A DNA stretch of 64,000 nucleotides from Streptomyces seoulensis (GTDB lineage Bacteria; Actinomycetota; Actinomycetes; Streptomycetales; Streptomycetaceae), in contig CP054936.1 of assembly GCA_013364255.1 (NCBI GenBank), positions 2,944,853 through 3,008,852 on the forward strand. Direction: 5' to 3'. Positions 50,802 to 61,359 of this stretch are shown here, piece by piece (the first letter of the stretch is position 1; each line of letters opens with the position of its first letter). Both the position numbers and the translations under genes were made by a program. Below the pieces are notes generated by a model that saw only the letters and a list, made by a program, of their open reading frames with translations, had not been told where the DNA came from and made no database searches.

Positions 50802-51824
50802 GTGCGTACCGAAGGAACCGTCACCCGCCTGGACCGGGTGTTCGCCAGGCTGGACCGTGAGCCGCACCGGCCGGCGCACATCGACGTGCCGCGGATGAGC
50901 CGGCACCGGCTCGTGCTGTTCTCGGCGATCCTGGCCTTCTACCTGGCGATCGTCTGGGCCGTGGTGACCACCTCCTGGCTGGTCCGCCTGGACTGGCAGG
51001 TCATGTTCTTCCGGCCGTACCAGCAGTGGCCGCAGATCCACGCGTTCCTCGACTACTACGTGGTGCTGGGCCAGCGCGGCCCGACCGCGGTGATGATCGC
51101 CTCCTGGCTGGGCTGGCGCGCCTGGCGGCAGCACACCCTGCGCCCGCTGCTCGTCCTCGCCACCTCGCTGCTGTTGCTGAACGTCACGGTCGGCGCGGCC
51201 AAGTACGGCATGGGCCGCCTCGGACCGCACTACGCGACCGTCATCGGCTCCAACGAGATGTGGCGGGGCGGCGATATATTTCCCAGCGGCCACACCGCCA
51301 ACGCGGTGATGACCTGGGGCATCCTCGCCTATCTGGCCTCCACCCCGAGAGCGCGCCGCTGGCTGTCGGCGCTGTCGGCGGTGACCGCGCTCGGCGTCGG
51401 CCTCACCACCGTGTACCTGGGGACGCACTGGCTGAGCGACGTGCTCCTCGGCTGGGCCGCCGGACTGTTGAACCTGCTGGCGCTGCCCTGGTTCGAGCCG
51501 CTGATCGCCCGGACCGAGAACTGGCTCTTCGCCCTGCGCGACCGTCTGCGCGACCGCTACGGCCGCGGCGTGCCGATGCCCGCGCCCGAGCTGACCGGCG
51601 GCGCGCCCGGACTGCTCAAACCGCGCGCGCCCGCTCCGGAGGAGGCGCCGGCGACCCGCGAGGCGGTCGGCGCGGCCCGCTCGCTGCGGCCGCCGGCCTT
51701 CCACCACGCCGCCGCCCCGCACACCACGCGGGGCGAGCGCGCCCCGGTCACCCCGGCCGGCAGCCGTCGGCCGCCGCACTCCGACCGCGTCCCGCACAGC
51801 ACCACCACCGCGGCCCGCCCCTGA
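50802..51824 (+). CDS. PAP2-superfamily membrane phosphatase
   Basis: Integral membrane acid phosphatase homologue of 340 residues from GTG 50802. The three phosphatase motifs are present: KYGMGRLGPHY (modified KxxxxxxRP), PSGHTANAV (PSGH) and TTVYLGTHWLSDVLLGW (SRxxxxxHxxxD-type, without the usual Arg). Six helices surround them. Residues about 255-340 are a Pro/Arg/Ala-rich cytoplasmic tail of unknown use. The substrate is probably a lipid phosphate such as undecaprenyl pyrophosphate or phosphatidate. The 290 bp upstream are AT-rich and hold its promoter. Confidence 0.88.
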   Translation: MRTEGTVTRLDRVFARLDREPHRPAHIDVPRMSRHRLVLFSAILAFYLAIVWAVVTTSWLVRLDWQVMFFRPYQQWPQIHAFLDYYVVLGQRGPTAVMIASWLGWRAWRQHTLRPLLVLATSLLLLNVTVGAAKYGMGRLGPHYATVIGSNEMWRGGDIFPSGHTANAVMTWGILAYLASTPRARRWLSALSAVTALGVGLTTVYLGTHWLSDVLLGWAAGLLNLLALPWFEPLIARTENWLFALRDRLRDRYGRGVPMPAPELTGGAPGLLKPRAPAPEEAPATREAVGAARSLRPPAFHHAAAPHTTRGERAPVTPAGSRRPPHSDRVPHSTTTAARP

Positions 51825-51836
51825 GGGGCGGGCCGC
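51810..51836 (+). terminator. Terminator overlapping the PAP2 stop codon
   Basis: GCGGCCCGCCCC (51810-51821) pairs perfectly with GGGGCGGGCCGC (51825-51836). The three-base loop (51822-51824) is exactly the TGA stop codon. Confidence 0.75.
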
Positions 51837-51867
51837 CGGCCGTTCCGGCGGGGCGGGCGTCGCCCGG

Positions 51868-52083
51868 TCAGCCCTTCCAGGCCCGGGCCACCCGGCCCTC
51901 CGCCACCTCGAAGTTCAGCCGCCCGTACCGGTACTCCATGGTGATGACCGTGCCCGGCGGCAGCGACCGCACCGTCGTCCAGCCGCGCTCCCGCGCCAGC
52001 CGCTCGGCCTGCTCGGCCTCCAGGCCGACGTACCCTTCCGGACTGTCCTGGGGCTCCGCGGGCGGAGTGGGAATCGGTGCCAT
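51868..52083 (-). CDS. I78-family peptidase inhibitor-like protein
   Basis: Small protein of 71 residues, convergent with the PAP2 gene. The I78 pattern is visible: GLEAEQAERLARERGWTTVRSLPPGTVITMEYRYGRLNFEVAEGRVARAW read in parts, with the helix then PPG, and the closing beta strands with RLNF and VARAWKG. The family inhibits serine proteases such as subtilisins. No signal peptide is present, so it would protect intracellular targets or be released by lysis. Confidence 0.82.
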   Translation of the reverse strand: MAPIPTPPAEPQDSPEGYVGLEAEQAERLARERGWTTVRSLPPGTVITMEYRYGRLNFEVAEGRVARAWKG

Positions 52084-52458
52084 ACGGCCACGCTAGGGCC
52101 TGCCACCCCGGACGGGGAAGCCCGGCCCGACACCGGCTGTCACCTGCCCCAGCGGCCACAAACGCCCTCACTGTCACATTTCTGTCACAGGACCACGACA
52201 TCCGGGCACGACCCGCACCGTCGGCCCGGACGGCCGCACGACCGCCTTCGTCCGGCCATTCGAACGGAATTCCCCGCGCCCCGCCAGGAACGGCGCCGCC
52301 CGTGCACGGCGCCTGCGGCGACCGCCGGAAAAACCCGGCGGAAAGTACGCGGAGAAGGGTTCCCGGCGCGTTCGCGGGCGAGTTCGGCGAGGCATTGGGC
52401 CGCCCGTGCGCACGGATTCCGCGACGCCCCGGCAAAACCCGGCGCCCGCACAGGAATT
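52084..52458. other. Intergenic region
   Basis: About 375 bp without a supportable gene; several frames stay open by composition only. I see no clear promoter or terminator apart from the low-GC stretch near 52175-52200. Confidence 0.45.
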
Positions 52459-53487
52459 TCACCGTTCCGCCACAGCGTCCCCGTCGCGCGCCGCGCCGTC
52501 CCGGCCGCCCTCGCCGTCCCGGCCGCCGCGGGCCAGGGCGGCGTCCAGCCGGTCCCGGGCGGATCTGATCGCCTCGGTCAGCGCGGCCGGCTCCAGCACC
52601 TCGAACGGGAGGCCCGTCATCATCACGTGGACGACCATCGTGTCCAGATCGGCGGCGCCGGCCCGCAGCACGCAGGCGTCCGGCCCGTCCGGCTCCAGCG
52701 TCCCGGCCGAGGGGGACACCCGCTCGGCCGCCGCCGCGTGCGGCACCAGCAGCCGGACGGCGGCCTGCTGGGCGTACACGCGCCGCGAGACGCCCTCGGA
52801 GACGTAGGCGGCGAGGTCGTCGGCGGGCGGGGTGCGCGGGGCGAACCGCGGACCGTGCGGCGGCCTCGGGGTGAGGCGGTCGACGCGGAACGTGCGCCAG
52901 GCCGCGCGGTCGAGGTCCCAGGCCACCAAGTACCAGCGGTACTCGGTGCACACCAGCCGGTGCGGTTCGACGCTGCGGCGGCTCACCGTGCCGTCGTGGC
53001 CCCGGTACCCGAAGCGCAGCCGCTCCCCGTCCCGGCACAGATGGGCCAGCTCGGTCAGGACGGCGGGGTCGACCGGGGACGGCCCGGCGGTGCGCAGCAT
53101 CGGCACCGTGTAGTCGTGGAGCGCGCCCACCCGGCGGCGCAGCCGGGCCGGCAGCACCTGCTCCAGTTTGGCCAGCGCCCGCACCGAGGTCTCGCCGATG
53201 CCCTCGATGCCCTGTCCGGCGGCGGTGCGCAGCCCGACGGCCACGGCGACCGCCTCGTCGTCGTCCAGCAGCAGCGGGGGCAGCTCGGCGCCCGCGCCCA
53301 GCCGGTAGCCGCCGCCGGTGCCGGGGCCGGCGTCGACCGGGTAGCCGAGGTCGCGCAGCCGGTCCACGTCCCGGCGCACCGTGCGCGCGGTGACGCCGAG
53401 CCGTTCGGCCAGCTCGGCCCCGGACCACTGGCGGTGGGCCTGGAGCAGGGAGAGCAGACGCAGCAGTCGTGCCGAGGTCTCCAGCAT
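52459..53487 (-). CDS. WYL-domain transcriptional regulator (YafY type)
   Basis: Regulator of 342 residues. It has an N-terminal HTH_11 domain (ETSARLLRLLSLLQAHRQWSGAELAERLGVTARTVRRDVDRLRDLGYPV) and a central linker (LPPLLLDDDEAVAVAVGLRTAAG). The WYL domain (about 140-235) carries CTEYRWYLVAWDLDRAAWRTFRVDRL and is followed by the WCX C-terminal extension. WYL proteins sense nucleic acid or cyclic-nucleotide signals in DNA damage and defence contexts. No target gene is adjacent. The last 25 residues are a Gly/Arg/Asp-rich tail. Confidence 0.9.
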   Translation of the reverse strand: MLETSARLLRLLSLLQAHRQWSGAELAERLGVTARTVRRDVDRLRDLGYPVDAGPGTGGGYRLGAGAELPPLLLDDDEAVAVAVGLRTAAGQGIEGIGETSVRALAKLEQVLPARLRRRVGALHDYTVPMLRTAGPSPVDPAVLTELAHLCRDGERLRFGYRGHDGTVSRRSVEPHRLVCTEYRWYLVAWDLDRAAWRTFRVDRLTPRPPHGPRFAPRTPPADDLAAYVSEGVSRRVYAQQAAVRLLVPHAAAAERVSPSAGTLEPDGPDACVLRAGAADLDTMVVHVMMTGLPFEVLEPAALTEAIRSARDRLDAALARGGRDGEGGRDGAARDGDAVAER

Positions 53488-53551
53488 GGGGCGAGTCTGC
53501 CAGGCGTCGCGGACAGGTTCGGTCCGCGATGCCTGGCTTCCTCGGCGCGGG

Positions 53552-54823
<1,272 letters not shown>

Positions 54824-55642
54824 GTGCCGCGCATGCTCGACGTCAGCGACGCCGTACGCGCCGAGATCGGCGACGAAGAGGCCGACCGGCTGCTCGCCGG
54901 AGACAACGCCCCGGGCAGTTACGACTGCACGTCCTGCCGCACCCCCGGCGACTCCGCCCAGGAGCGCACCAGCACCGTCCTGTTCGTCGGGGACGAGACC
55001 GCCGTCCTCGCCTTCGCCCACGCCACCTGTCTGCCCTCGCAGGTCGTCCAGGTCACCGAGGAGCAGCTGCGCGGCGCGGTGCGCTCGATCAACGCGGACG
55101 CGGGCGCCCCCGGCGGGGCGCCGGCGCAGACCGTGCCGCAGCAGACCGCGCCGCAGCACGCCGCCCCGGAGCAGGCCGTGCTCGGCGTGACCAGCGGCCT
55201 GGTCCTGATCGCCGGTGAGCTGCACCCCGCGCTCGTCGTCGAGCCGACCGCCCCCATCGTGCGCCCGGGCACCAACGGCCCCGGCGACGAGTTCCTCCAG
55301 CTCCTGGTGGAGCAGGGCTACCAGCCGGCGCCCGCCCTCGACGCCGTGCCGCCCGTGCTGCACGGCTGGTCGGTGCTGCTGGCCGTGGGCCAGCTGCACG
55401 CCGTCCTGCAGCCCGGCACCGACGGCGGCCGCCCGGTGGCGTGGTGGCAGGCGCACCAGCCGCTCCAGGTCACCGACGGCTGGCGGGCCGCCGCCAACAA
55501 GCACCAGCAGGTGCTGCTGTACGCCGCGCCGGTCGGCGCCATCGGCCGCCAGCCGCGCGAGGACCTGCTGCGCGACGCGCTGGACCGGGCGGCGGCCCAG
55601 GGCAGGCTGGTCGCGGCCACGCTGCCGCTGGCCGGCACCTGA
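54824..55642 (+). CDS. Conserved-looking actinobacterial protein, unknown function
   Basis: Protein of 272 residues. The GTG start at 54824 is preferred because GAGGGAG lies about six bases upstream; ATG 54833 is the alternative. Features are an early CxxC (YDCTSCRTPGD) that may bind metal or form a disulfide, a strand VLFVGDETAVLAFAHATCLPSQVV, a Gln/Pro/Ala linker near residue 100, and a second domain with DEFLQLLVEQGYQPAP, HGWSVLLAVGQLHAVLQPG and VAWWQAHQPLQVTDGW. No signal peptide. I cannot assign a family; the two-half layout hints at an internal duplication. Confidence 0.78.
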   Translation: MPRMLDVSDAVRAEIGDEEADRLLAGDNAPGSYDCTSCRTPGDSAQERTSTVLFVGDETAVLAFAHATCLPSQVVQVTEEQLRGAVRSINADAGAPGGAPAQTVPQQTAPQHAAPEQAVLGVTSGLVLIAGELHPALVVEPTAPIVRPGTNGPGDEFLQLLVEQGYQPAPALDAVPPVLHGWSVLLAVGQLHAVLQPGTDGGRPVAWWQAHQPLQVTDGWRAAANKHQQVLLYAAPVGAIGRQPREDLLRDALDRAAAQGRLVAATLPLAGT

Positions 55643-55680
55643 GCCCGCATCCCTTCCGGTCCGGGGTCGTTGGGACATAC

Positions 55681-56055
55681 GTGCACGCATACGACGCTCC
55701 CCGCCGCCAGCCCTACTCGCCGAGCCGGTCCGCCGCGCGCCCCGTCCAGGACCCCCACGGCGGCCCTTCGGCCACGCCGATCTTCGACGCGCTCTACGCC
55801 GAGTACGTCAAGTCGTACCGGACGCTGCCGGGTGACCGCAGCGGCGAGGAGGACCTGGGCTTCGTCGCGTTCGGGAACTTGTCGCACGGCGCGGGCTCGC
55901 ACGCGTACGTCGCCTACGGCGGCCGGACGTACGGCGCCCGGCACGGCGGCGGGCCGCAGCAGGCGCAGTGGCAGCGCGTCGGGACGCTGGGCCGGCCGGA
56001 GCCCGGTCCGCACCACGTCCCGGCGGCGCTGCCCCCCGCCCGCCGCGGCGACTGA
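55681..56055 (+). CDS. Small hypothetical protein
   Basis: Possible gene of 124 residues from GTG 55681, in the same direction as the preceding gene and 38 bp from its stop. The middle is protein-like: PIFDALYAEYVKSYRTLPGDRSGEEDLGFVAFG, read in parts. The N- and C-termini are Pro/Gly/His-rich and probably disordered (HGGGPQQAQWQRVG). No domain recognised. A perfect terminator follows at 56091. Confidence 0.7.
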   Translation: MHAYDAPRRQPYSPSRSAARPVQDPHGGPSATPIFDALYAEYVKSYRTLPGDRSGEEDLGFVAFGNLSHGAGSHAYVAYGGRTYGARHGGGPQQAQWQRVGTLGRPEPGPHHVPAALPPARRGD

Positions 56056-56090
56056 ACCCCGCGCACGCCGCCCGCCGGCCCCGCGCCGGA

Positions 56091-56136
56091 CGGCGAGAGA
56101 GGGCGGCCCCCGGTCGGGGGCCGCCCTCTCTCGCCG
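56091..56136. terminator. Strong bidirectional terminator upstream of the der 3' end
   Basis: A 21-pair perfect stem (56091-56111 with 56116-56136), with arms beginning CGGCGAGAGAGGG, around a GGTC loop. It separates the convergent small gene and der. Confidence 0.9.
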
Positions 56137-56142
56137 TTCACG

Positions 56143-57627
56143 TCACTTCTTCTTCGCGCCGCGCTTCTCGCGCACCCGCACCGAGATGTGAATCGGGGTG
56201 CCCTCGAAGCCGAACTCCTCGCGCAGCCGGCGCTCGATGAAGCGCCGGTAGCCGGCCTCGATGAAGCCGGAGGCGAACAGGACGAACCGCGGCGGCTTGG
56301 TGCCGGCCTGGGTGCCGAACAGGATGCGCGGCTGCTTGCCGCCCCGGACCGGGTGCGGGTGCGCGGCGACCAGCTCGCCGAGGAAGGCGTTGAGGCGGCC
56401 GGTCGGCACCCGGGTCTCCCAGCCGGCCAGCGCCGTCTCGATCGCCGGGACCAGCTTCTCCATGTGCCGGCCGGTGCGCGCCGAGACGTTCACCCGCGGC
56501 GCCCAGGCGATCTGCGCGAGGTCGGTCTCGATCTCCCGCTCCAGGTAGAAGCGGCGCTCCTCGTCCATGGTGTCCCACTTGTTGTAGGCCACGACGAGCG
56601 CGCGGCCCGCGTCCACCGCCATGGTGATGATGCGCTGGTCCTGCACCGACACGGACTCGGAGGCGTCGATCAGGACGACCGCCACCTCCGCCTTCTCCAC
56701 GGCGGCCGCGGTGCGCAGCGAGGCGTAGTAGTCGGCGCCCTGCTGGAGGTGGACGCGCTTGCGGATGCCGGCGGTGTCCACGAACTTCCAGGTGATCCCG
56801 CCCAGCTCGATCAGCTCGTCGACCGGGTCGCGGGTGGTGCCGGCCAGCTCGTCGACGACGACGCGCTCCTCGCCGGCGACCTTGTTCAGCAGCGAGGACT
56901 TGCCGACGTTGGGGCGGCCGATCAGGGCCACCCGGCGCGGGCCGCCGAGGCCGGCGCCGCCGAACGTCTGGCGCGGCGCCTCGGGCAGCACCTCCAGGAC
57001 GCGGTCGAGCATGTCGCCGGTGCCGCGGCCGTGCAGCGCGGAGACCGGGTGCGGCTCGCCGAGGCCGAGCGCCCACAGGTAGGCGGCGTCGGACTCGCCG
57101 CTCTGGCCGTCCACCTTGTTGGCGCACAGCACCACGGGCTTGCCGGCCTTGCGCAGCAGCCGTACGACCGCCTCGTCGGTGTCGGTGGCGCCGACCTTGG
57201 CGTCCACCACGAAGACCACCGCGTCGGCGGCCTCGATGGCGTACTCGGCCTGGGCGGCCACGGAGGCGTCGATGCCGAGGACGTCCTGCTCCCAGCCGCC
57301 GGTGTCGACGACCTTGAAGCGGCGGCCCGCCCATTCGGCCTCGTAGGTGACGCGGTCGCGGGTGACACCCGGCTTGTCCTCGACCACGGCCTCGCGGCGG
57401 CCGATGATCCGGTTCACCAGGGTCGACTTGCCGACATTGGGGCGGCCGACCACGGCGAGCACCGGCAGCGGGCCGTGCCCGGCTTCCTCGATGGCGCCCT
57501 CGACGGCCTCGACGTCGAAGCCCTCGTCCGCGGCGAGCTGCATGAACTCCGCGTACTCGGCGTCGCCGAGCGCCCCGTGCTCGTACTCGTGCTCGGCCGA
57601 GCCGTCGGGCTGGATGTCGTCGTTCAT
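56143..57627 (-). CDS. der: Ribosome biogenesis GTPase Der (EngA)
   Basis: Tandem GTPase of 494 residues for 50S ribosome assembly. G1 motifs GRPNVGKS occur at 61-68 and 237-244, with DTGGWE and DTAGIRKR as G3, and NKVD and NKWD as G4. The C-terminal KH-like domain ([40 protein letters not shown]) ends in the basic tail [10 protein letters not shown]. An acidic N-terminal extension of about 50 residues is usual in actinobacteria. It heads the 3' side of the core operon with plsC and cmk. Confidence 0.97.
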   Translation of the reverse strand: MNDDIQPDGSAEHEYEHGALGDAEYAEFMQLAADEGFDVEAVEGAIEEAGHGPLPVLAVVGRPNVGKSTLVNRIIGRREAVVEDKPGVTRDRVTYEAEWAGRRFKVVDTGGWEQDVLGIDASVAAQAEYAIEAADAVVFVVDAKVGATDTDEAVVRLLRKAGKPVVLCANKVDGQSGESDAAYLWALGLGEPHPVSALHGRGTGDMLDRVLEVLPEAPRQTFGGAGLGGPRRVALIGRPNVGKSSLLNKVAGEERVVVDELAGTTRDPVDELIELGGITWKFVDTAGIRKRVHLQQGADYYASLRTAAAVEKAEVAVVLIDASESVSVQDQRIITMAVDAGRALVVAYNKWDTMDEERRFYLEREIETDLAQIAWAPRVNVSARTGRHMEKLVPAIETALAGWETRVPTGRLNAFLGELVAAHPHPVRGGKQPRILFGTQAGTKPPRFVLFASGFIEAGYRRFIERRLREEFGFEGTPIHISVRVREKRGAKKK

Positions 57628-57690
57628 GAAGTCCGTACCTCGTAGTTCATCGTGGTGGTCGGTGGAGCGCCGCGGGTGCGCGGTGATCCA

Positions 57691-58374
57691 CTACTCAAGT
57701 CTCGCCCGGCGGCCGGTCAGCCGCCTGGCGTTCTCCAGGTGGGCGGCCAGCTGCTTCTGGATCCGCTCGGTGGCCTCGTCCAGCGCCTTGCGGGTGCGCC
57801 GCCCGGAGCCGTCGCCGGCCTGGAACGGGGCGCCGAAGACGACGTCCACGCGGGAGCGCAGCGGCGGCAGCGCCTTCACCAGTGTGCCGCCGCGCTCGGC
57901 GCTTCCCAGCACCGCCACCGGGACGATGGGCGCCCCGCTGCGGACCGCGAAGTAGGCGAGGCCCGCGCGCAGCGAGGCGAAGTCGCCCTCGCCCCGGGTG
58001 CCCTCCGGGAAGATGCCGAGGACGCCGCCGGCGCCCAGGACGCCGAGGGCCCGGGTGATGGCGGTGCGGTCGGCGGTGCGGCGGTCCACCTCCAGCTGTC
58101 CGATGCCGGTCAGGAAGGAGCCGAGCGGGCCGACGAACGCCTCCTTCTTGATCAGGAAGTGCACCGGCCGGGGCGCCACGCCCATGACCATCGGGCCGTC
58201 GATGTTGTGCGAGTGGTTGACGGCGAGGATCGCCGGACCGCTCGCGGGCACCTTCCAGGCGCCCAGCACCCGCGGGCGCCACAGCCCGTACATCAGTCCG
58301 ACGCCGATCCGGCGGCCGACGTCGGCGCCGCGCTCCGACGGCGGCCCCGCCGTGCGCTCCGGAGCAGCGCTCAC
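57691..58374 (-). CDS. 1-acyl-sn-glycerol-3-phosphate acyltransferase family (PlsC-like)
   Basis: Lysophospholipid acyltransferase of 227 residues, starting at a GTG that overlaps the cmk stop. The catalytic HX4D box is NHSHNIDGP and the phosphate-binding EGTR box is GIFPEGTRGEGDFAS; the VPVAVLGS strand follows. It transfers an acyl chain to lysophosphatidate or a similar acceptor at the membrane surface. Coupling to cmk and der is the standard actinobacterial order. Confidence 0.93.
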   Translation of the reverse strand: MSAAPERTAGPPSERGADVGRRIGVGLMYGLWRPRVLGAWKVPASGPAILAVNHSHNIDGPMVMGVAPRPVHFLIKKEAFVGPLGSFLTGIGQLEVDRRTADRTAITRALGVLGAGGVLGIFPEGTRGEGDFASLRAGLAYFAVRSGAPIVPVAVLGSAERGGTLVKALPPLRSRVDVVFGAPFQAGDGSGRRTRKALDEATERIQKQLAAHLENARRLTGRRARLE

Positions 58375-59066
58375 TTCGCGGCTCTCTTCTCCTCGACCAG
58401 GGTGACGACGCACTCGACGACCTGGGCCAGCGTCAGGTCGGTGGTGTCCACCTCGACCGCGTCGCCGGCCTTGGCCAGCGGGGAGGTCTTACGGGTGGAG
58501 TCGGCGGCGTCCCGCTTGATCAGGGCCTCGCGGGTGGCCTTGACGTCGGCGCCCTTCAGCTCGCCGCTGCGGCGGGCGGCCCGCGCCTCCGGGGAGGCGG
58601 TGAGGAAGATCTTCAGGTCCGCGTCGGGCAGCACGGTGGTGCCGATGTCGCGGCCCTCGACGACTATGCCGGCCGGGGCGGCGGCGGCCAGCGAGCGCTG
58701 GAGCTCGGTGATGGCGGTCCGCACCTCCGGCACGGCGCTGACCGCGCTGACCTGGGAGGTGACCTCCTGGGTGCGGATCGGGCCAGCCACGTCCACGCCG
58801 TCGACGGTGATCGTCGGGTGGGCCGGGTCGGTGCCGGAGACGATCTCGGGCTTGCCGGCCACGGCGGCGATCGCGGTCGGGTCCTCGACGTCGATGCCGT
58901 TGGTCACCATCCACCAGGTGATCGCCCGGTACTGGGCGCCGGTGTCGAGGTAGCTGAGGCCGAGCTGCGCGGCGACGGCCTTGGACGTGCTCGACTTGCC
59001 CGTGCCGGAGGGGCCGTCGATGGCGACAATCACGGGCGGGGCGGTCCGGGCGGCGCCGTTTTCCAC
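58371..59066 (-). CDS. cmk: Cytidylate kinase
   Basis: CMP/dCMP kinase of 231 residues. The start GTG 59066 (VENGAARTAPPVIVAIDG) has AAGGTG eight bases upstream. The P-loop is IDGPSGTGKSSTSKAVA, the substrate segment is YLDTGAQYRAITWW, VVEGRDIGTTVLPDADLKIFLTASPEARAARR carries the lid and the Arg contacts, and KRDAADSTRKTSPL is conserved. Its stop overlaps the plsC-like start by GTGA. Confidence 0.96.
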   Translation of the reverse strand: MENGAARTAPPVIVAIDGPSGTGKSSTSKAVAAQLGLSYLDTGAQYRAITWWMVTNGIDVEDPTAIAAVAGKPEIVSGTDPAHPTITVDGVDVAGPIRTQEVTSQVSAVSAVPEVRTAITELQRSLAAAAPAGIVVEGRDIGTTVLPDADLKIFLTASPEARAARRSGELKGADVKATREALIKRDAADSTRKTSPLAKAGDAVEVDTTDLTLAQVVECVVTLVEEKRAAK

Positions 59067-59181
59067 AGCGGGGCACCTTCCTGGTGAAGGGTGGAGGACG
59101 GGTGGGCGGGGCGCGAGGGCGCCCCGCACAAGGTTACTGGCTCCACGAAGCCCTCCTGACGGCCTAGTGCTGGGGCCCCCG

Positions 59182-60267
59182 CTACTGGCGGACCGCCCAG
59201 CCCCGCTCGCGCAGGGCCGCGCCGAGGACCGGGGCGGCCTTCGGCTCGACCAGGAGCTGGACCAGGCCGGCCTGCTGGCCGGTCGCGTGCTCGATGCGGA
59301 CGTCCTCGATGTTGACCCCGGCCAGGCCGGCGTCGGCGAAGATGCGGGCCAGCTGGCCGGGCTGGTCGTCGATGAGGATGACGACGGCCTCGTACGACTG
59401 CGGCGCGGCCCCGTGCTTGCCGGGCACCCGGACCTGGCCGGCGTTGCCCCGGCGCAGCACGTCCGCGATGCCGGCGGCGCCCTCGCCGCGCTCGTCCCCG
59501 TCGGCGGACTGGAGCGCGCGCAGCGACCGGACCGCCTCCGACAGGTCGGCGGCGACCTCGGAGAGCAGGTCGGCGACGGGCCCGGGGTTGGCGGAGAGGA
59601 TGTCGATCCACATGCGCGGATCGGAGGCGGCGATCCGGGTCACGTCCCGGATGCCCTGCCCGCACAGCCGTACGGCGGTCTCCTCGGCGTGCTCCAGGCG
59701 CGCGGCGACCAGGCTGGAGACCAGGTGCGGCATGTGGGAGACCAGGGCGACGGCGCGGTCGTGGGCGTCGGCGTCCATGACGACCGGCACCGCGCGGCAG
59801 TGCGAGACCAGCTCCAGCGCGAGGTTGAGCACCTCGGTGTCGGTGTCGCGGGTCGGGGTGAGCACCCAGGGGCGGCCCTCGAAGAGGTCGGCGGTCGCGG
59901 CCAGCGGGCCGGACTTCTCCCGGCCCGCCATGGGGTGGGTGCCGAGGTAGCCGGTCAGGTCGAGGCCGAGGGCCTCCAGCTCGCGGCGCGGGCCGCCCTT
60001 GACGCTGGCCACGTCCAGGTAGCCGCGGGCCGCGCCCCGGCGCATGGCGTCGGCGAGGACGTCGGCGACGTAGGCGGGCGGTGCGGCCACGATCGCGAGG
60101 TCCACGGGCCCGTCCGGGGCCTCGTCGGTGCCGGCGCCGAGCGCGGCGGCCGTCCGGGCCTGCCCGGGGTCGTGGTCGGCCAGGTGCACGGCGACGCCGC
60201 GCCCGGTCAGGGCGAGGGCGGCGGAGGTGCCGATGAGCCCGGTGCCGATGACGAGTGCGGTCCTCAC
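59182..60267 (-). CDS. tyrA: Prephenate dehydrogenase with ACT domain
   Basis: NAD-dependent enzyme of tyrosine synthesis, 361 residues, starting at GTG. The Rossmann start is ALVIGTGLIGTSAALALTGRG. LDVASVKGGPRRELEAL, GTHPMAGREKSGP, DADAHDRAVALVSHMPHLVSSLV and AASDPRMWIDILSANPG are family blocks. The C-terminal ACT domain (about 290-361; LIDDQPGQLARIFADAGLAGVNIEDVRIEH) suggests tyrosine feedback. It overlaps aroH upstream by GTGA, linking chorismate mutase to the next step. Confidence 0.95.
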   Translation of the reverse strand: MRTALVIGTGLIGTSAALALTGRGVAVHLADHDPGQARTAAALGAGTDEAPDGPVDLAIVAAPPAYVADVLADAMRRGAARGYLDVASVKGGPRRELEALGLDLTGYLGTHPMAGREKSGPLAATADLFEGRPWVLTPTRDTDTEVLNLALELVSHCRAVPVVMDADAHDRAVALVSHMPHLVSSLVAARLEHAEETAVRLCGQGIRDVTRIAASDPRMWIDILSANPGPVADLLSEVAADLSEAVRSLRALQSADGDERGEGAAGIADVLRRGNAGQVRVPGKHGAAPQSYEAVVILIDDQPGQLARIFADAGLAGVNIEDVRIEHATGQQAGLVQLLVEPKAAPVLGAALRERGWAVRQ

Positions 60268-60626
60268 TGGGCGATGTCCTTGCGCAGGGCGGCGGCGGCG
60301 CCGAGGTAGACGTGGGCGATCCGGGCGCGCGGCCGGTCGGACTCGATGTGCGCGAGGACGCGCACCACGCGGGGCATGGCGCCCGCGATGTCCAGCTCCT
60401 GGGCGCAGATCAGCGGCACGTCGACGATGCCGAGCTTGCGGGCCGCGGCCGCCGGGAAGTCGCTGTGCAGGTCGGGGGTGGCCGTGAACCAGATGCTGAT
60501 CAGGTCGTCGGCGGTCAGACCGTTCCGCTCCAGGACGGCGGTGAGCAGGGCCTCCACCTGCTCGCTCATGTGACCCGCCTCGTCCCGCTCCAGCTGGACG
60601 GCTCCCCGGACCGCTCGTACCGCCAC
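60264..60626 (-). CDS. aroH: Monofunctional chorismate mutase, AroH class
   Basis: Enzyme of 120 residues converting chorismate to prephenate. The start GTG 60626 is supported by GAGGAG eight bases upstream. The AroH fold blocks are VRAVRGAVQLERDEAGHMSEQVEALLTAVLERNGL, ISIWFTATPDLHSDFPAAAARKLG, VPLICAQELDIAGAMPRVVRVLAH and HVYLGAAAALRKD at the C-terminus, including the Arg and Glu active-site residues. Translationally coupled to tyrA. Confidence 0.94.
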   Translation of the reverse strand: MAVRAVRGAVQLERDEAGHMSEQVEALLTAVLERNGLTADDLISIWFTATPDLHSDFPAAAARKLGIVDVPLICAQELDIAGAMPRVVRVLAHIESDRPRARIAHVYLGAAAALRKDIAQ

Positions 60627-60860
60627 GGTGCTGCTCCTCGCTGACATGTGATGGGACATGGGACAGGCGTCCAGCCTAGTCAGCCTCGGTACGGCCGGTG
60701 CGCGCCGCCCGCCCGCTGAGACGGATGAGGCAAAGGGAGGGAAAAGAGCGATTCGCGGGACTCCCTGCCGATTTGCTTCGTCCTGGGCGTTGTCGGTGGA
60801 AGGATGCTGCCCGCTCCACTCGGAGCGCTCTCCCACCTCGGCACCCCTCGGAGCGACGGC

Positions 60861-61337
60861 ATGACTCAGGGATCGACGGGATCGACGGGATCGTCCCGGC
60901 GCACGGTTCTCGCGACGGGCGCCGCGGCGCTCGTCGCCGGTTGCAGCGACTCGAACTCGACCGGCACCGGCTCGACCGAGCGGTCCCCCGCCGCCTCGGC
61001 GCCGGTCTCCTCCGCGGCGGCGGCCACGTCCGCGGCGCCGAGCGCCATGGCGCAGGAGCTGACCCGCACCAGCGACATCCCGGTCGGCGGCGGCAAGGTC
61101 TTCGCCGAGCACAAGATCGTCGTCACCCAGCCGAAGAAGGGCGAGTTCAAGGCCTTCTCGGCCGTCTGCACGCACCAGGGCTGCACGGTGGCCAAGGTCG
61201 CGGACGGCACCATCGACTGCCCCTGCCACGGCAGCATGTTCCACGTGGCCGACGGCTCGGTGGCGCACGGTCCGGCGACCCACCCGCTGGCCCCGAAGAA
61301 GATCGAGGTGTCGGGAAATTCGATTCGCCTGACCTGA
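60861..61337 (+). CDS. Tat-exported Rieske [2Fe-2S] lipoprotein
   Basis: Rieske protein of 158 residues. The N-terminus has a Tat motif (SSRRTVLATGAAALVAGC) that ends in a lipobox Cys, so it is predicted to be a folded, membrane-anchored lipoprotein. A Ser/Ala-rich spacer (to about 80) leads to the Rieske domain: box 1 is CTHQGCTV and box 2 is CPCHGSMFH, giving two Cys and two His ligands. It lacks the long helices of cytochrome bc1 Rieske proteins. The electron partner is unknown. Confidence 0.9.
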   Translation: MTQGSTGSTGSSRRTVLATGAAALVAGCSDSNSTGTGSTERSPAASAPVSSAAAATSAAPSAMAQELTRTSDIPVGGGKVFAEHKIVVTQPKKGEFKAFSAVCTHQGCTVAKVADGTIDCPCHGSMFHVADGSVAHGPATHPLAPKKIEVSGNSIRLT

Positions 61338-61359
61338 GGTCGCGCGTACGCTCCGGGCC

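Noticed and set aside
52084..52458. Overlapping open frames between the I78 and WYL genes
   Set aside because: All are Arg/Pro-rich, lack initiation signals and mutually overlap; treated as intergenic.
60818..60835. CebR-like box near TCGGAGCGCTCTCC upstream of the Rieske gene
   Set aside because: Three of 14 positions differ from TGGGAGCGCTCCCA and the context has nothing to do with cellobiose.
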